DNA from: DASQFQ01 sp963811595
GTDB taxonomy: Bacteria; Actinomycetota; Thermoleophilia; Solirubrobacterales; Solirubrobacteraceae
Length of the DNA stretch: 64,000 nt
Direction: 5' to 3'
Assembly: GCA_963811595.1 (NCBI GenBank)
Contig: CAWERW010000016.1
Coordinates: 248,001 to 312,000 of the forward strand
The first letter of the stretch is position 1, and every line of letters begins with the position of its first letter. The notes beneath the pieces were generated by a model. That model ran no database searches. It was not told the origin of the DNA and saw nothing but the letters and a program-made list of their open reading frames with translations. The position numbers were made by a program, and so were the translations under genes. Of the stretch, positions 50,010 through 60,022 are shown piece by piece.

Positions 50010-50842
50010 GGACGATCCGGACCGTCGAGGAGCTGCGAGCCCGTCCCAGCGCCGGGCGGGTCGGCCTCGTCCCCACGATGGGCGCGTTCCACGCCGGCCA
50101 CGAGTCGCTGATCCGCGCCGCCCGCGAGGAGACCGACGAGGTCGTCGTCTCGCTGTTCGTCAACCCCGCCCAGTTCAACGACGCGCGCGACCTCGAGGCC
50201 TACCCCCGCGACGAGCAGCGCGACGCGGCAACGGCGGAGGAGCTGGGGGCCGATGTGCTGTTCGCGCCGGGAGCGGACGAGGTGTATCCGCAGGGGTTCG
50301 GGACGAAGGTCGTCGTGGAGGGCCTGTCCGACGTCTACGAGGGCGCCAAGCGAGGCCCCGGCCACTTCGCCGGCGTGAGCACCGTCGTGGCGAAGCTCTT
50401 CAACATGGTCCAGCCCGACGTCGCCTACTTCGGCGAGAAGGACGCCCAGCAGGTCGCCGTGCTGCGGCGCATGGTGAAGGACCTCGACTTCCCGCTCGAG
50501 CTGCGCGTGATGCCGACCATCCGGGATCCCGACGGCCTCGCGCTGAGCAGCCGGAACGTCCGCCTCAGCCCGCACGAACGCCAGCAGGCCCTCGCCCTCA
50601 GCGCCGCCTTGCGTGCCGCGGCAGAGCACGGCCTCGAGGCGGGCGAAGGGGTCCTGAGGGAAGCGGGCGTCACCCCCGAGTACTTCGCAGCCGTGGATCC
50701 CGAGACCTTCGAGACCCCCGGCGACCTGATCGTGATCGCAGCCACCATCGGCACCACCCGCCTCATCGACAACCAGGCGGCGACCCCGGAACGCCGGGGC
50801 GCCGACCCGAAAGGAGCCGTCAGTGTCCTCCCCGCCTCGTGA
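50006..50842 (+). CDS. panC: Pantothenate synthetase PanC
   Basis: 278 residues from ATG 50006. It has VGLVPTMGAFHAGHESLIRAAR (the HxGH nucleotidyl-transfer motif), SLFVNPAQFN, GPGHFAGVSTVVAKLFNMVQPDVAYFGEKDAQQ and the KMSKS-like block DGLALSSRNVRLSP. PanC joins pantoate and beta-alanine with ATP to form pantothenate, the coenzyme A precursor. The last 20 bp overlap panB, indicating an operon DUF2520-panC-panB. Confidence 0.96.
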   Translation: MRTIRTVEELRARPSAGRVGLVPTMGAFHAGHESLIRAAREETDEVVVSLFVNPAQFNDARDLEAYPRDEQRDAATAEELGADVLFAPGADEVYPQGFGTKVVVEGLSDVYEGAKRGPGHFAGVSTVVAKLFNMVQPDVAYFGEKDAQQVAVLRRMVKDLDFPLELRVMPTIRDPDGLALSSRNVRLSPHERQQALALSAALRAAAEHGLEAGEGVLREAGVTPEYFAAVDPETFETPGDLIVIAATIGTTRLIDNQAATPERRGADPKGAVSVLPAS

Positions 50843-51701
50843 GACCCGTCCCGTAACGCTCCTCAAGCTGGCCGAGAAGCGCGCTCTCGGCGAGCCGATC
50901 GTCATGGTCACCGCCTACGACCACCCGTCCGCAGCCATCGTCGATGACGCCGGCGTCGACGTCGTGCTCGTCGGCGACTCCGCCGCCAACAACGTCCTCG
51001 GCTACCGCGACACCGTCCCGATCACGATGGACGAGCTGCTGATGCTCGCCCGCGCCGTCCGCCGCGGCCTCAAGACCCCGCTGATGGTCGGCGACCTCCC
51101 CTTCGGCACCTACGAGGCCTCCGACGAGCAGGCCATCGCCACCGCCCACCGCTTCGTCAAGGAGGCGGGCTGCGACGCCGTCAAGCTCGAGGGCGGCGGC
51201 CAGATGGCCCAGCGCGCACGCGCCATCGTCGAGGCCGGCACGCCGGTCATGGGCCACGTCGGCCTGACGCCCCAGACCGCGACCGCCCTCGGCGGCTACC
51301 GCGCCCAGGGCCGGACGGCGGAGCGCGCCCACCAGGTGCTCGAGGACGCGCTCGCGCTCCAGGCGGCCGGCTGCTTCTCGATCGTCTTCGAGGCGATCCC
51401 CAACGAGCTGACCGACCTGATCATGTCCCACATGGAGATCCCGGTGATCGGGATCGGCGCCGGCCCGAGCACCGACGGCCAGGTGCTCGTCTACCACGAC
51501 CTGCTCGGCATCAACGACGCCTTCAAGCCGAAGTTCGTCAAGCGCTACGCCGAGCTGCGCCAGACGATGGTCGACGCCGTCAACGATTACGCCGAGGACG
51601 TCCGCACACGCGCGTTCCCGGGCCCGGAGCACGCCTACGGCGTGGCCCCGGAGGAGATGGATCGCCTCCGCGAGATGCTCGCGAAGCGGGCGCACGCGTA
51701 A
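50823..51701 (+). CDS. panB: Ketopantoate hydroxymethyltransferase PanB
   Basis: 292 residues from GTG 50823, preceded by a strong AAAGGAG ribosome-binding site (50809-50815) inside the panC end. Conserved blocks are PIVMVTAYDHPSAAIVDDAGVDVVLVGDSAANNVLGY (Mg2+ and substrate residues), TPLMVGDLPFGTYE, AVKLEGGGQMAQRARAIVEAGTPVMGHVGLTPQ and PVIGIGAGPSTDGQVLVYHDLLG. The enzyme adds a hydroxymethyl group from methylene-tetrahydrofolate to alpha-ketoisovalerate, the first pantoate step. The three-gene order with panC and the DUF2520 protein supports pantothenate supply. Confidence 0.97.
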   Translation: MSSPPRETRPVTLLKLAEKRALGEPIVMVTAYDHPSAAIVDDAGVDVVLVGDSAANNVLGYRDTVPITMDELLMLARAVRRGLKTPLMVGDLPFGTYEASDEQAIATAHRFVKEAGCDAVKLEGGGQMAQRARAIVEAGTPVMGHVGLTPQTATALGGYRAQGRTAERAHQVLEDALALQAAGCFSIVFEAIPNELTDLIMSHMEIPVIGIGAGPSTDGQVLVYHDLLGINDAFKPKFVKRYAELRQTMVDAVNDYAEDVRTRAFPGPEHAYGVAPEEMDRLREMLAKRAHA

Positions 51702-51732
51702 ACATCCGCTTCACAACTACACTGCCCCGCCT

Positions 51733-52359
51733 ATGGCAGGCCTGTCCCGTCTGTTCGCGCCGCGCGAGCGCGAGTTCTTCGACCTGTTCGAGGAGGCCGG
51801 GCGCAACATCGTCCAGTCCGGCGAGATCCTCGAGAAGATGCTCGACAAGTGGCCCGACCACGGCGAGCTCGCGCGCGACATCGTGATCTGCGAGCAGGAG
51901 GGCGACCGGATCACGCACGACATCATCCAGCGCCTCAACACCTCGTTCGTGACGCCGATCGAGCGAGAGGACATCCTCGACCTCGCCTCCGCGCTCGACG
52001 ACATCGTCGACTACATCGAGGAGGTCGCGGACTATCTCGCGCTGTATCGCATCGAGGCGCCGATGGACCAGGCGCAGGAGCTCGCCCGCATCCTGCACCA
52101 GGCCTGCCGCGAGGTGAACAACGCGATCCCGCGTCTGCGCACGTTCGGGGACATCCGCCACTTCACGGTGGAGATCAACCGGCTGGAGAACGACGGCGAC
52201 CGCAAGGTCCGCGAGGCGCTCGCGTCGCTGTTCGAGACTGGGATCGACCCGATGATGGTCATCCGCTGGAAGGACATCTTCGAACGCCTCGAGGAGGCCA
52301 TCGACTCAACCGAGCGAGCGGCCAACATCCTCGAGGGCGTGATGATCAAGAACCGCTAG
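51733..52359 (+). CDS. DUF47/PhoU-like phosphate transport accessory protein
   Basis: 208 residues from ATG 51733. An all-helical PhoU-like protein with LSRLFAPREREFFDLFEEAGRNIVQSGEILEKML, E-x-E/D pairs (ICEQEGDRITHDIIQRL, FVTPIEREDILDLASALDDIVDYIEEVADYL), and NRLENDGDRKVREALASLF and IRWKDIFERLEEAIDSTERAANIL later. The spaced Glu/Asp residues bind metal in PhoU proteins. DUF47 proteins are encoded directly before PiT permeases, as here (4 bp apart), and are thought to control that transporter's activity. Confidence 0.92.
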   Translation: MAGLSRLFAPREREFFDLFEEAGRNIVQSGEILEKMLDKWPDHGELARDIVICEQEGDRITHDIIQRLNTSFVTPIEREDILDLASALDDIVDYIEEVADYLALYRIEAPMDQAQELARILHQACREVNNAIPRLRTFGDIRHFTVEINRLENDGDRKVREALASLFETGIDPMMVIRWKDIFERLEEAIDSTERAANILEGVMIKNR

Positions 52360-52362
52360 GGC

Positions 52363-53460
52363 ATGGACGACGTCGTCCTCTGGATCGTTGTCGGGACGGC
52401 GCTGGCCTTCGACTTCACGAACGGCTTCCACGACACCGCCAACGCGGTGGCGACCTCGATCTCGACCCGCGCGATGCCGCCGAAGGTGGCGGTCACGATG
52501 GCGGCGATCCTCAACTTCGTCGGCGCGTTCCTGTCGCTCGAGGTCGCCGCCACGATCGCCAGCGGCATCGTCGACGCCGACCTCGTCACCCCCGCGATCG
52601 TGTTCTCCGGCCTCATCGGCGCGATCACCTGGAACCTCGTGACGTGGTGGTTCGGGATGCCGTCCTCCTCGTCGCACGCCCTGATCGGCGGCGTCGTCGG
52701 CGCCGCGTTCGCCGCCGCGGGCCCTGAGGCCGTGCTCGGCATCGGGATCATCGAGAAGGTCGTGGTGCCGGCGCTGGTCGCGCCCGTGCTGGCGCTGGCG
52801 GTCTGCGCGGTCGCGATCTCGCTCGCGTACCGGATCGTCGGCCGCCGCCATCCCGGTCCGGTGACGCGCGGATTCCGTCTCGGCCAGATCGTCTCCGGCA
52901 GCCTGTTCTCGCTCTCCCACGGCACGAACGACGCGCAGAAGACGATGGGCATCATCTTCCTGGCGCTCGTGGCGAACGGGACCCTCGCGACCTCGGCCGA
53001 CGTCCCGACCTGGGTGGTGGTGTCGGCCGCGACCGCGATCGCGCTCGGCACCTACGTCGGCGGCTGGCGGATCATCCGCACGATGGGCAGCCGGATCATC
53101 AAGATGGACCCGGCCCAGGGCTTCGCCGCGCAGGGCGCCGGCGCCGCGGTGATCCTGTCGGCCTCGCACGTGGGCTTCCCGCTCTCCACCACGCAGGTGA
53201 TCTCCGGCGCGATCATGGGCGCCGGCGCCGCGAAGCGGCTGTCCGCGGTGCGCTGGGGCGTGGCGGGCAACATCGCGATCGCGTGGGTGCTCACGCTGCC
53301 CGCCTCCGCCGCGGTCGGCGCGCTCACCTACGGCGTCGTCGCGCTGTTCGGCGCGCAGGACGCCGGGCCGGTCGTCGTCTCCGCGCTGCTGGTTGGCCTC
53401 CTGACCGCCGCGTTCGTCCGCCGCGCCGCCTCCGCCCGCGCGCTCCCGGCGGAGAGCTAG
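52363..53460 (+). CDS. pit: PiT-family inorganic phosphate permease
   Basis: 365 residues from ATG 52363. The two PiT signature repeats are clear: AFDFTNGFHDTANAVATSI near the N-terminus and SLSHGTNDAQKTMGIIFLAL in the middle, plus MPSSSSHALIGG and FPLSTTQVISGAIMGAG. About ten membrane segments are present. The protein imports metal-phosphate with protons or sodium across the cytoplasmic membrane. It follows the DUF47 gene and is itself followed without a gap by a small two-helix membrane protein. Confidence 0.95.
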   Translation: MDDVVLWIVVGTALAFDFTNGFHDTANAVATSISTRAMPPKVAVTMAAILNFVGAFLSLEVAATIASGIVDADLVTPAIVFSGLIGAITWNLVTWWFGMPSSSSHALIGGVVGAAFAAAGPEAVLGIGIIEKVVVPALVAPVLALAVCAVAISLAYRIVGRRHPGPVTRGFRLGQIVSGSLFSLSHGTNDAQKTMGIIFLALVANGTLATSADVPTWVVVSAATAIALGTYVGGWRIIRTMGSRIIKMDPAQGFAAQGAGAAVILSASHVGFPLSTTQVISGAIMGAGAAKRLSAVRWGVAGNIAIAWVLTLPASAAVGALTYGVVALFGAQDAGPVVVSALLVGLLTAAFVRRAASARALPAES

Positions 53461-53694
53461 ATGCTCGCCGCCGTCGACTTCCACGGGCTCTTCGAGGTGG
53501 TCTGGGTGTCATTCGTGGCCGGCGTCGGCGTGACCGTGCTGTTCTCGCTCGCGATCTACGGCTTCGGCCGCGCGGACGAGCAGCGCCGCGCCGGCGAGGC
53601 GACCGTGGGCTACGTGGCGCTCGCCGTCATCGCGCTGGTCGTGTTCGGCGCCGCCGTCATCTACGGCGTCGCCGTGATGCTCGAGAAGAAGTAG
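53461..53694 (+). CDS. Small two-helix membrane protein of the PiT operon
   Basis: 77 residues from ATG 53461, starting at the base right after the pit stop codon. Two membrane helices are seen: FEVVWVSFVAGVGVTVLFSLAIYGF and GYVALAVIALVVFGAAVIYGVAVML, joined by a charged loop (GRADEQRRAGEA). No family was recognised with confidence. Context suggests a small accessory subunit of the phosphate transporter or a membrane anchor for the DUF47 protein. Confidence 0.65.
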   Translation: MLAAVDFHGLFEVVWVSFVAGVGVTVLFSLAIYGFGRADEQRRAGEATVGYVALAVIALVVFGAAVIYGVAVMLEKK

Positions 53695-53695
53695 C

Positions 53696-54141
53696 TCAGC
53701 GCGTTCCGTTGCGCCGCGCGATCGCCACCGCCTCCTCGGCGGCGCCGCTCCACGGCTCGCCGTGCCCCGGCATCAGGCGGGTCGCGCCGGTGGCTGCGAC
53801 GCGGTCGAGCGTCGCCAGGTTCTGAGCGCTGTCGTACAGCGCCGCCTTGGCCACGAGCCGCGGACCGGTGAGCGTCGTGTAGGGATCGAGCGTGACGAGC
53901 GCGTCGCCGGTGATCACGGCGTCACGGTCGGGCAGGTGGAGCGCGACGTGGCCGGGGGTGTGGCCCGGCGTCGCGAGTGGGTGAGCACGACCGCGCGGAC
54001 GTCGTCGAGGCGGCGCCCGAGCCGCTGCAGCGCCCTCGGCAGCAGGCTCCAGTGGCGCGGGAGGCCGGCGTCGACGACGGTGACGCCGTCGTCGCCGTCG
54101 AGCAGGTACCAGTTGACGTGCGCGTGGGTGACTCTCAGCAC
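53696..54141 (-). pseudogene. Metallo-beta-lactamase-fold hydrolase remnant with internal deletion
   Basis: The start region (GTG 54141) gives THAHVNWYLLDGDDGVTVVDAGLPRHW and VRAVVLTH, which should continue into the HxHxDH zinc motif. Instead, within a few codons and in another frame, it joins LATPGHTPGHVALHLPDRDAVITGDAL and RLMPGHGEPW, the C-terminal half of the same fold. The join is near 53980. Compared with full-length relatives some 80-100 residues are missing, including the metal ligands, and the frame is shifted. The product cannot be an active hydrolase. Both remaining parts are otherwise well kept, so the loss is recent or is an assembly artefact. Confidence 0.75.
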
Positions 54142-54150
54142 CCGCGCGGA

Positions 54151-54732
54151 CTACCCGTACTCGACCGTGCGCAGCACCTTCGCGGGCGCGCCGGCGGCGA
54201 TCGACCGCGGCGGGAGATCGGTGGTGACCACCGAGTTGGCGCCGATCACGCAGCGCTCCCCGATCGTGACCCCGCTCGTGATGACGACGTTGGCGCCGCA
54301 CCACACGTTGTCGCCGACGCGGGTCGGGCCCTTCGACGTGAAGCCCTGCCACGGCACCGGCTTGTCCGGATCGTCGAAGCGGTGGTTGCCGTCGGTGATG
54401 AAGCAGCCGTTGGCGAACATGCAGTGCTCGCCGATCTCGACGAGCTCGACGGCGGCGACCTGCACGCCGAGGTTGAGGAACGTGCCGCCGCCGATGCGGA
54501 TCCGCGCCGGCGCCATCGCGGTGAGCCAGACGTTCGGCTCGAGCAGCACGTGCGGCCCGAGCTCCAGCCGGCCCTCCTGCAGCATCTCGAGCACGTTGCC
54601 GTGGACGGGCCAGCGGCAGAACGCCTCGCGGCGCGCCAGCTCGAGATGGATGCGGGCGCGGTTCCACGGCAGCGAGTTGCGCTCGTACCAGCGCCACTTC
54701 TGCGCCCACAGCTTGAGCCGCGCGGGGTCCAT
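54151..54732 (-). CDS. Left-handed beta-helix (LbetaH) acyltransferase
   Basis: 193 residues from ATG 54732. After a helical N-terminus (RLKLWAQKWRWYERNSLPWNR) come hexapeptide repeats: LELGPHVLLEPNVWLTAM, IRIGGGTFLNLGVQV, VEIGEHCMFANGCFITDGNHRF (likely catalytic His), TRVGDNVWCGANVVITSGVTIGERCVIGANSVVTTDLPP and SIAAGAPAKVLR. This is the maltose/galactoside O-acetyltransferase type of trimeric LpxA-like fold. Inferred: O-acetylation of a sugar or glycan in the cytoplasm using acetyl-CoA. It stands beside the metallo-beta-lactamase remnant (9 bp) and is divergent from the LysM transglycosylase gene. Confidence 0.84.
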   Translation of the reverse strand: MDPARLKLWAQKWRWYERNSLPWNRARIHLELARREAFCRWPVHGNVLEMLQEGRLELGPHVLLEPNVWLTAMAPARIRIGGGTFLNLGVQVAAVELVEIGEHCMFANGCFITDGNHRFDDPDKPVPWQGFTSKGPTRVGDNVWCGANVVITSGVTIGERCVIGANSVVTTDLPPRSIAAGAPAKVLRTVEYG

Positions 54733-54752
54733 TCGGACGCGCAACCCTACTT

Positions 54753-54801
54753 GCAGGTCGCCGTAAGGCTGCGCGCTCACGTGCAGCTCGCCGGAAAGCT
54801 G
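54753..54801. repeat. Two direct 19-bp repeats upstream of the LysM transglycosylase gene
   Basis: GCAGGTCGCCGTAAGGCTG (54753-54771) and GCAGCTCGCCGGAAAGCTG (54783-54801) match at 16 of 19 positions and start exactly 30 bp apart, close to three helical turns. They fill the 83-bp gap between the divergent acyltransferase and transglycosylase genes, ending 15 bp before ATG 54816. Such spacing is typical of tandem sites for a response regulator. This is inference from pattern only. Confidence 0.5.
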
Positions 54802-54815
54802 GCTAAGACGGGACC

Positions 54816-55775
54816 ATGCGATTCCTCCGCTCACTTCTCCTCGCGACTCCGATGGTCCTCCTGGCTGCAGCTTCGCCTGCAAGCGCGGCCGTCCCCCACA
54901 CCGTCCAGCCCGGGGAGACGCTGTGGTCGATCGCGGCCAACAACAACCTGACCACGCGCACCGTCGCGGCCTTCAACGGCCTGTCGGAGGACGCGCAGGT
55001 CGTGCTCGGCTCGACCATCCAGGTCCCGAGCACGATCGAGGGCGCCGCGGCGCTCCAGGCGCAGGGCATCCAGCTCGAGGGCGTGGCGCCGCAGGCGCCC
55101 GCGGCCCCGACGCCGGCCGCCGCCCCGGCGCCCGCCGCGTCCGGGCCGGCGCCGCTCGGCTCCTACATCGTGCGGGCGGGCGACACGCTCTCCGGCCTCG
55201 CCGCCGGCGCGGGCGTGGCGATGGAGCAGATGGCCGCCGCCAACGGGCTCGACCCGTCGGCGCCGCTGCTCACCGGCACCGTCATCAAGCTGCCGTCGGG
55301 CGCCCCGGCGCCGGCGCGCGCGTCCCAGCCGCTGCCCGCCCAGCGCGTCGTCCCCGCCGCCGGGCCCGCGCCGACCGCGACGCGCGTCGGCGCCGGCGAC
55401 ATCCAGTCCGTCGCCTCGCAGCACGGGGTCTCGCCCTCGCTCGCCGCCGCGATCGCGTGGCAGGAGAGCGGCTTCAACAACGGCATGGTGTCCTCCGCCA
55501 ACGCCCGCGGCGTCATGCAGGTGATGCCCGGCACGTGGGACTACGTGGAGCAGAACCTCGCCGGCCGCCGCCTCGACACGAACTCGGCGACCGACAACGT
55601 CCACGCCGGGGTGCTCTACCTCCAGCACCTGCTCGAGCAGACCGGCGGTGACGAGAACACCGCGATCGCCGGCTACTACCAGGGCCTCGGCTCGGTGCGC
55701 TCGCGCGGGCTGTTCGACGACACGCAGCAGTACGTCGCGAACGTGCAGGCGCTGCGCGGACGCTTCGGCGGCTAG
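54816..55775 (+). CDS. Secreted LysM-LysM lytic transglycosylase
   Basis: 319 residues from ATG 54816. A signal peptide covers residues 1-25. LysM repeat 1 (28-71: HTVQPGETLWSIAANNNL) and LysM repeat 2 (117-160: YIVRAGDTLSGLAAGAGV) bind peptidoglycan, separated by a Pro/Ala linker. The C-terminal SLT domain starts at ~195 with SVASQHGVSPSLAAAIAWQESGF (catalytic Glu217) and SSANARGVMQVMPGTWDYV, then AGVLYLQHLLEQT. It cuts glycan strands of the cell wall, as do Rpf-like/SLT enzymes in growth and division. Two direct repeats lie just upstream. Its stop shares a CTAG with the beta-lactamase-like gene. Confidence 0.93.
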   Translation: MRFLRSLLLATPMVLLAAASPASAAVPHTVQPGETLWSIAANNNLTTRTVAAFNGLSEDAQVVLGSTIQVPSTIEGAAALQAQGIQLEGVAPQAPAAPTPAAAPAPAASGPAPLGSYIVRAGDTLSGLAAGAGVAMEQMAAANGLDPSAPLLTGTVIKLPSGAPAPARASQPLPAQRVVPAAGPAPTATRVGAGDIQSVASQHGVSPSLAAAIAWQESGFNNGMVSSANARGVMQVMPGTWDYVEQNLAGRRLDTNSATDNVHAGVLYLQHLLEQTGGDENTAIAGYYQGLGSVRSRGLFDDTQQYVANVQALRGRFGG

Positions 55776-56692
55776 GCGTACGACAGGAGGCGCGCGGCGA
55801 GCTTCGCGGTCCCCGCGCGCAGCCGCCGCCTCCCGTCGTTGCACACGACCAGGGCCGCGCGCCGGCGGTCGCCGTCGATCAGCGCCGTCGCGACCCAGAA
55901 CGTGTTCGAGCCCTGCTGGGACCCGGAGGCCGCGCGCAGCCGCTCGACGGAGGCGGCCCCGAGGAAGCCGCCGCCCTCGGTGAGGAAGACCTGCTGGAAG
56001 CGGGCCCAGTCCGCGAGCGCGAGGTGCAGGCGACCCGCGGGGCCCATGATCGGCGGGTCGTCGGCGCGCGGGTCGTCGGGAGGCGCGGGGGTGCGCGCCC
56101 GGTGGCCCCGGATCGCCGGGGGCGCCCCGAACCCCGCCGACGTGATGCCGAGCGGCTCCAGGACGTGCGTCGTCAGCGCCTGCTCGTACGGCCCGCCGGT
56201 GATGCGCTCGATCGCGGCGCCGACGACGACGTAGCCGAGGTTCGAGTCGCGCGAGCGCCCGGGCCGGCGAGGCGCGCGAGCGAGCGCCGCCGCGGCGGCC
56301 ACAGCGCGCTGGACCCGCAGCGGCCGGGCGTCGTCGTACGCGGCCGCCATCGCGTTGCGGCTGAGGTCGGTCTGGAGGCCGGCCGCGCCGGCGAGCGCGT
56401 CATCGATCGTGACGGCGCTCCAGCCGGGATCGATCTCGAGCTCGGGAAAGAGCGCCGGGATGCGAGCACCCCACTCCGCCTCGCCGCGCTCGACCAGCCG
56501 CGCGTACAGCACGGCGGTCATCGACCTGCCGCAGGAGCCGATGTGCCAGGCGTCGTCCGCACGGACCGGGTCGCCGCCCTCGCGCACGCGCTCACCGAGC
56601 AGGTCGAGCTCGACGGCGCCGTCCCCGGTGACCAGCGCCGCGCCGACCGCCGGGACCCCGTAACGGTCGCGGAAGGCGCTGAGGTCGCTCAC
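55772..56692 (-). CDS. Beta-lactamase-like (serine hydrolase fold) protein with altered active site
   Basis: 306 residues from GTG 56692. The fold matches class C beta-lactamase/DD-peptidase relatives: YGVPAVGAALVTGDG, DDAWHIGSCGRSMTAVLYARLVERG, VTIDDALAGAAGLQTDL, GYVVVGAAIERITG, LEPLGITSAGFG and GPAGRLHLALADWARF. The S-x-x-K motif reads S53-C-G-R56, with Arg for the essential Lys, and the Y-x-N motif reads D149-S-N151. Both changes would remove the usual acylation chemistry, so it is probably a pseudoenzyme. No signal peptide is obvious, suggesting a cytoplasmic protein. The gene is convergent with the LysM transglycosylase gene. Confidence 0.8.
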   Translation of the reverse strand: MSDLSAFRDRYGVPAVGAALVTGDGAVELDLLGERVREGGDPVRADDAWHIGSCGRSMTAVLYARLVERGEAEWGARIPALFPELEIDPGWSAVTIDDALAGAAGLQTDLSRNAMAAAYDDARPLRVQRAVAAAAALARAPRRPGRSRDSNLGYVVVGAAIERITGGPYEQALTTHVLEPLGITSAGFGAPPAIRGHRARTPAPPDDPRADDPPIMGPAGRLHLALADWARFQQVFLTEGGGFLGAASVERLRAASGSQQGSNTFWVATALIDGDRRRAALVVCNDGRRRLRAGTAKLAARLLSYA

Positions 56693-56704
56693 GAGCGGTT
56701 CGCG

Positions 56705-57099
56705 CTAGGAGTCGGCCTCGGCGTAGGGGTCCCGCGTGCGGGGCTCCTGCCCCTCGGGCCGCTCCGCGCGGGCGAGCGGCGTCGGCTCGTGCTCGGGGTC
56801 GGGGTCGGGCTCGTCGCCGCCGGAGGAGTCGTCCTCGTCGCGCGCGGCGGCCTCGGCGTCCTCGTCGTCGTCCTTGTCCTTCTTCGGCTGGTCCTCCGGC
56901 CGCCGGCCCATCGTGTCGCGCCCGAACAGCGGGCCGATCAGGAGCGCGCCGTACGCGGCCGAGGCGATCGGGATCGCGCCGATGATCAGCAGGATCACGC
57001 CGAAGAACCCGCCGATCACGCCGAGCCCGAACAGGATCAGCACCGTGCCGGCGGCGATCCGCGCCAGCCGCCCCTGGGTGGTCAGCAGCCAGTCGACGT

Positions 57100-57103
<4 letters not shown>
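56705..57103 (-). CDS. Small membrane protein with DUF2892-like helices and acidic tail
   Basis: 132 residues from GTG 57103, overlapping the uvrA stop (GTGA). Residues 1-60 contain RLARIAAGTVLILFGLGVIGGFFGVILLIIGAIPIASAAYG, two closely spaced membrane helices like those of the DUF2892/YgaP membrane domain, followed by LIGPLFGRDT. The remaining ~70 residues are highly acidic and disordered (KKDKDDDEDAEAAARDEDD). Function is unknown. Coupling to uvrA is positional. Confidence 0.65.
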
Positions 57104-59970
<2,867 letters not shown>

Positions 59971-60022
59971 ATAACCCAGTGTATGTCGCCCCCGGATGCT
60001 CCCGGGCCAACTGTTTCCGGTC

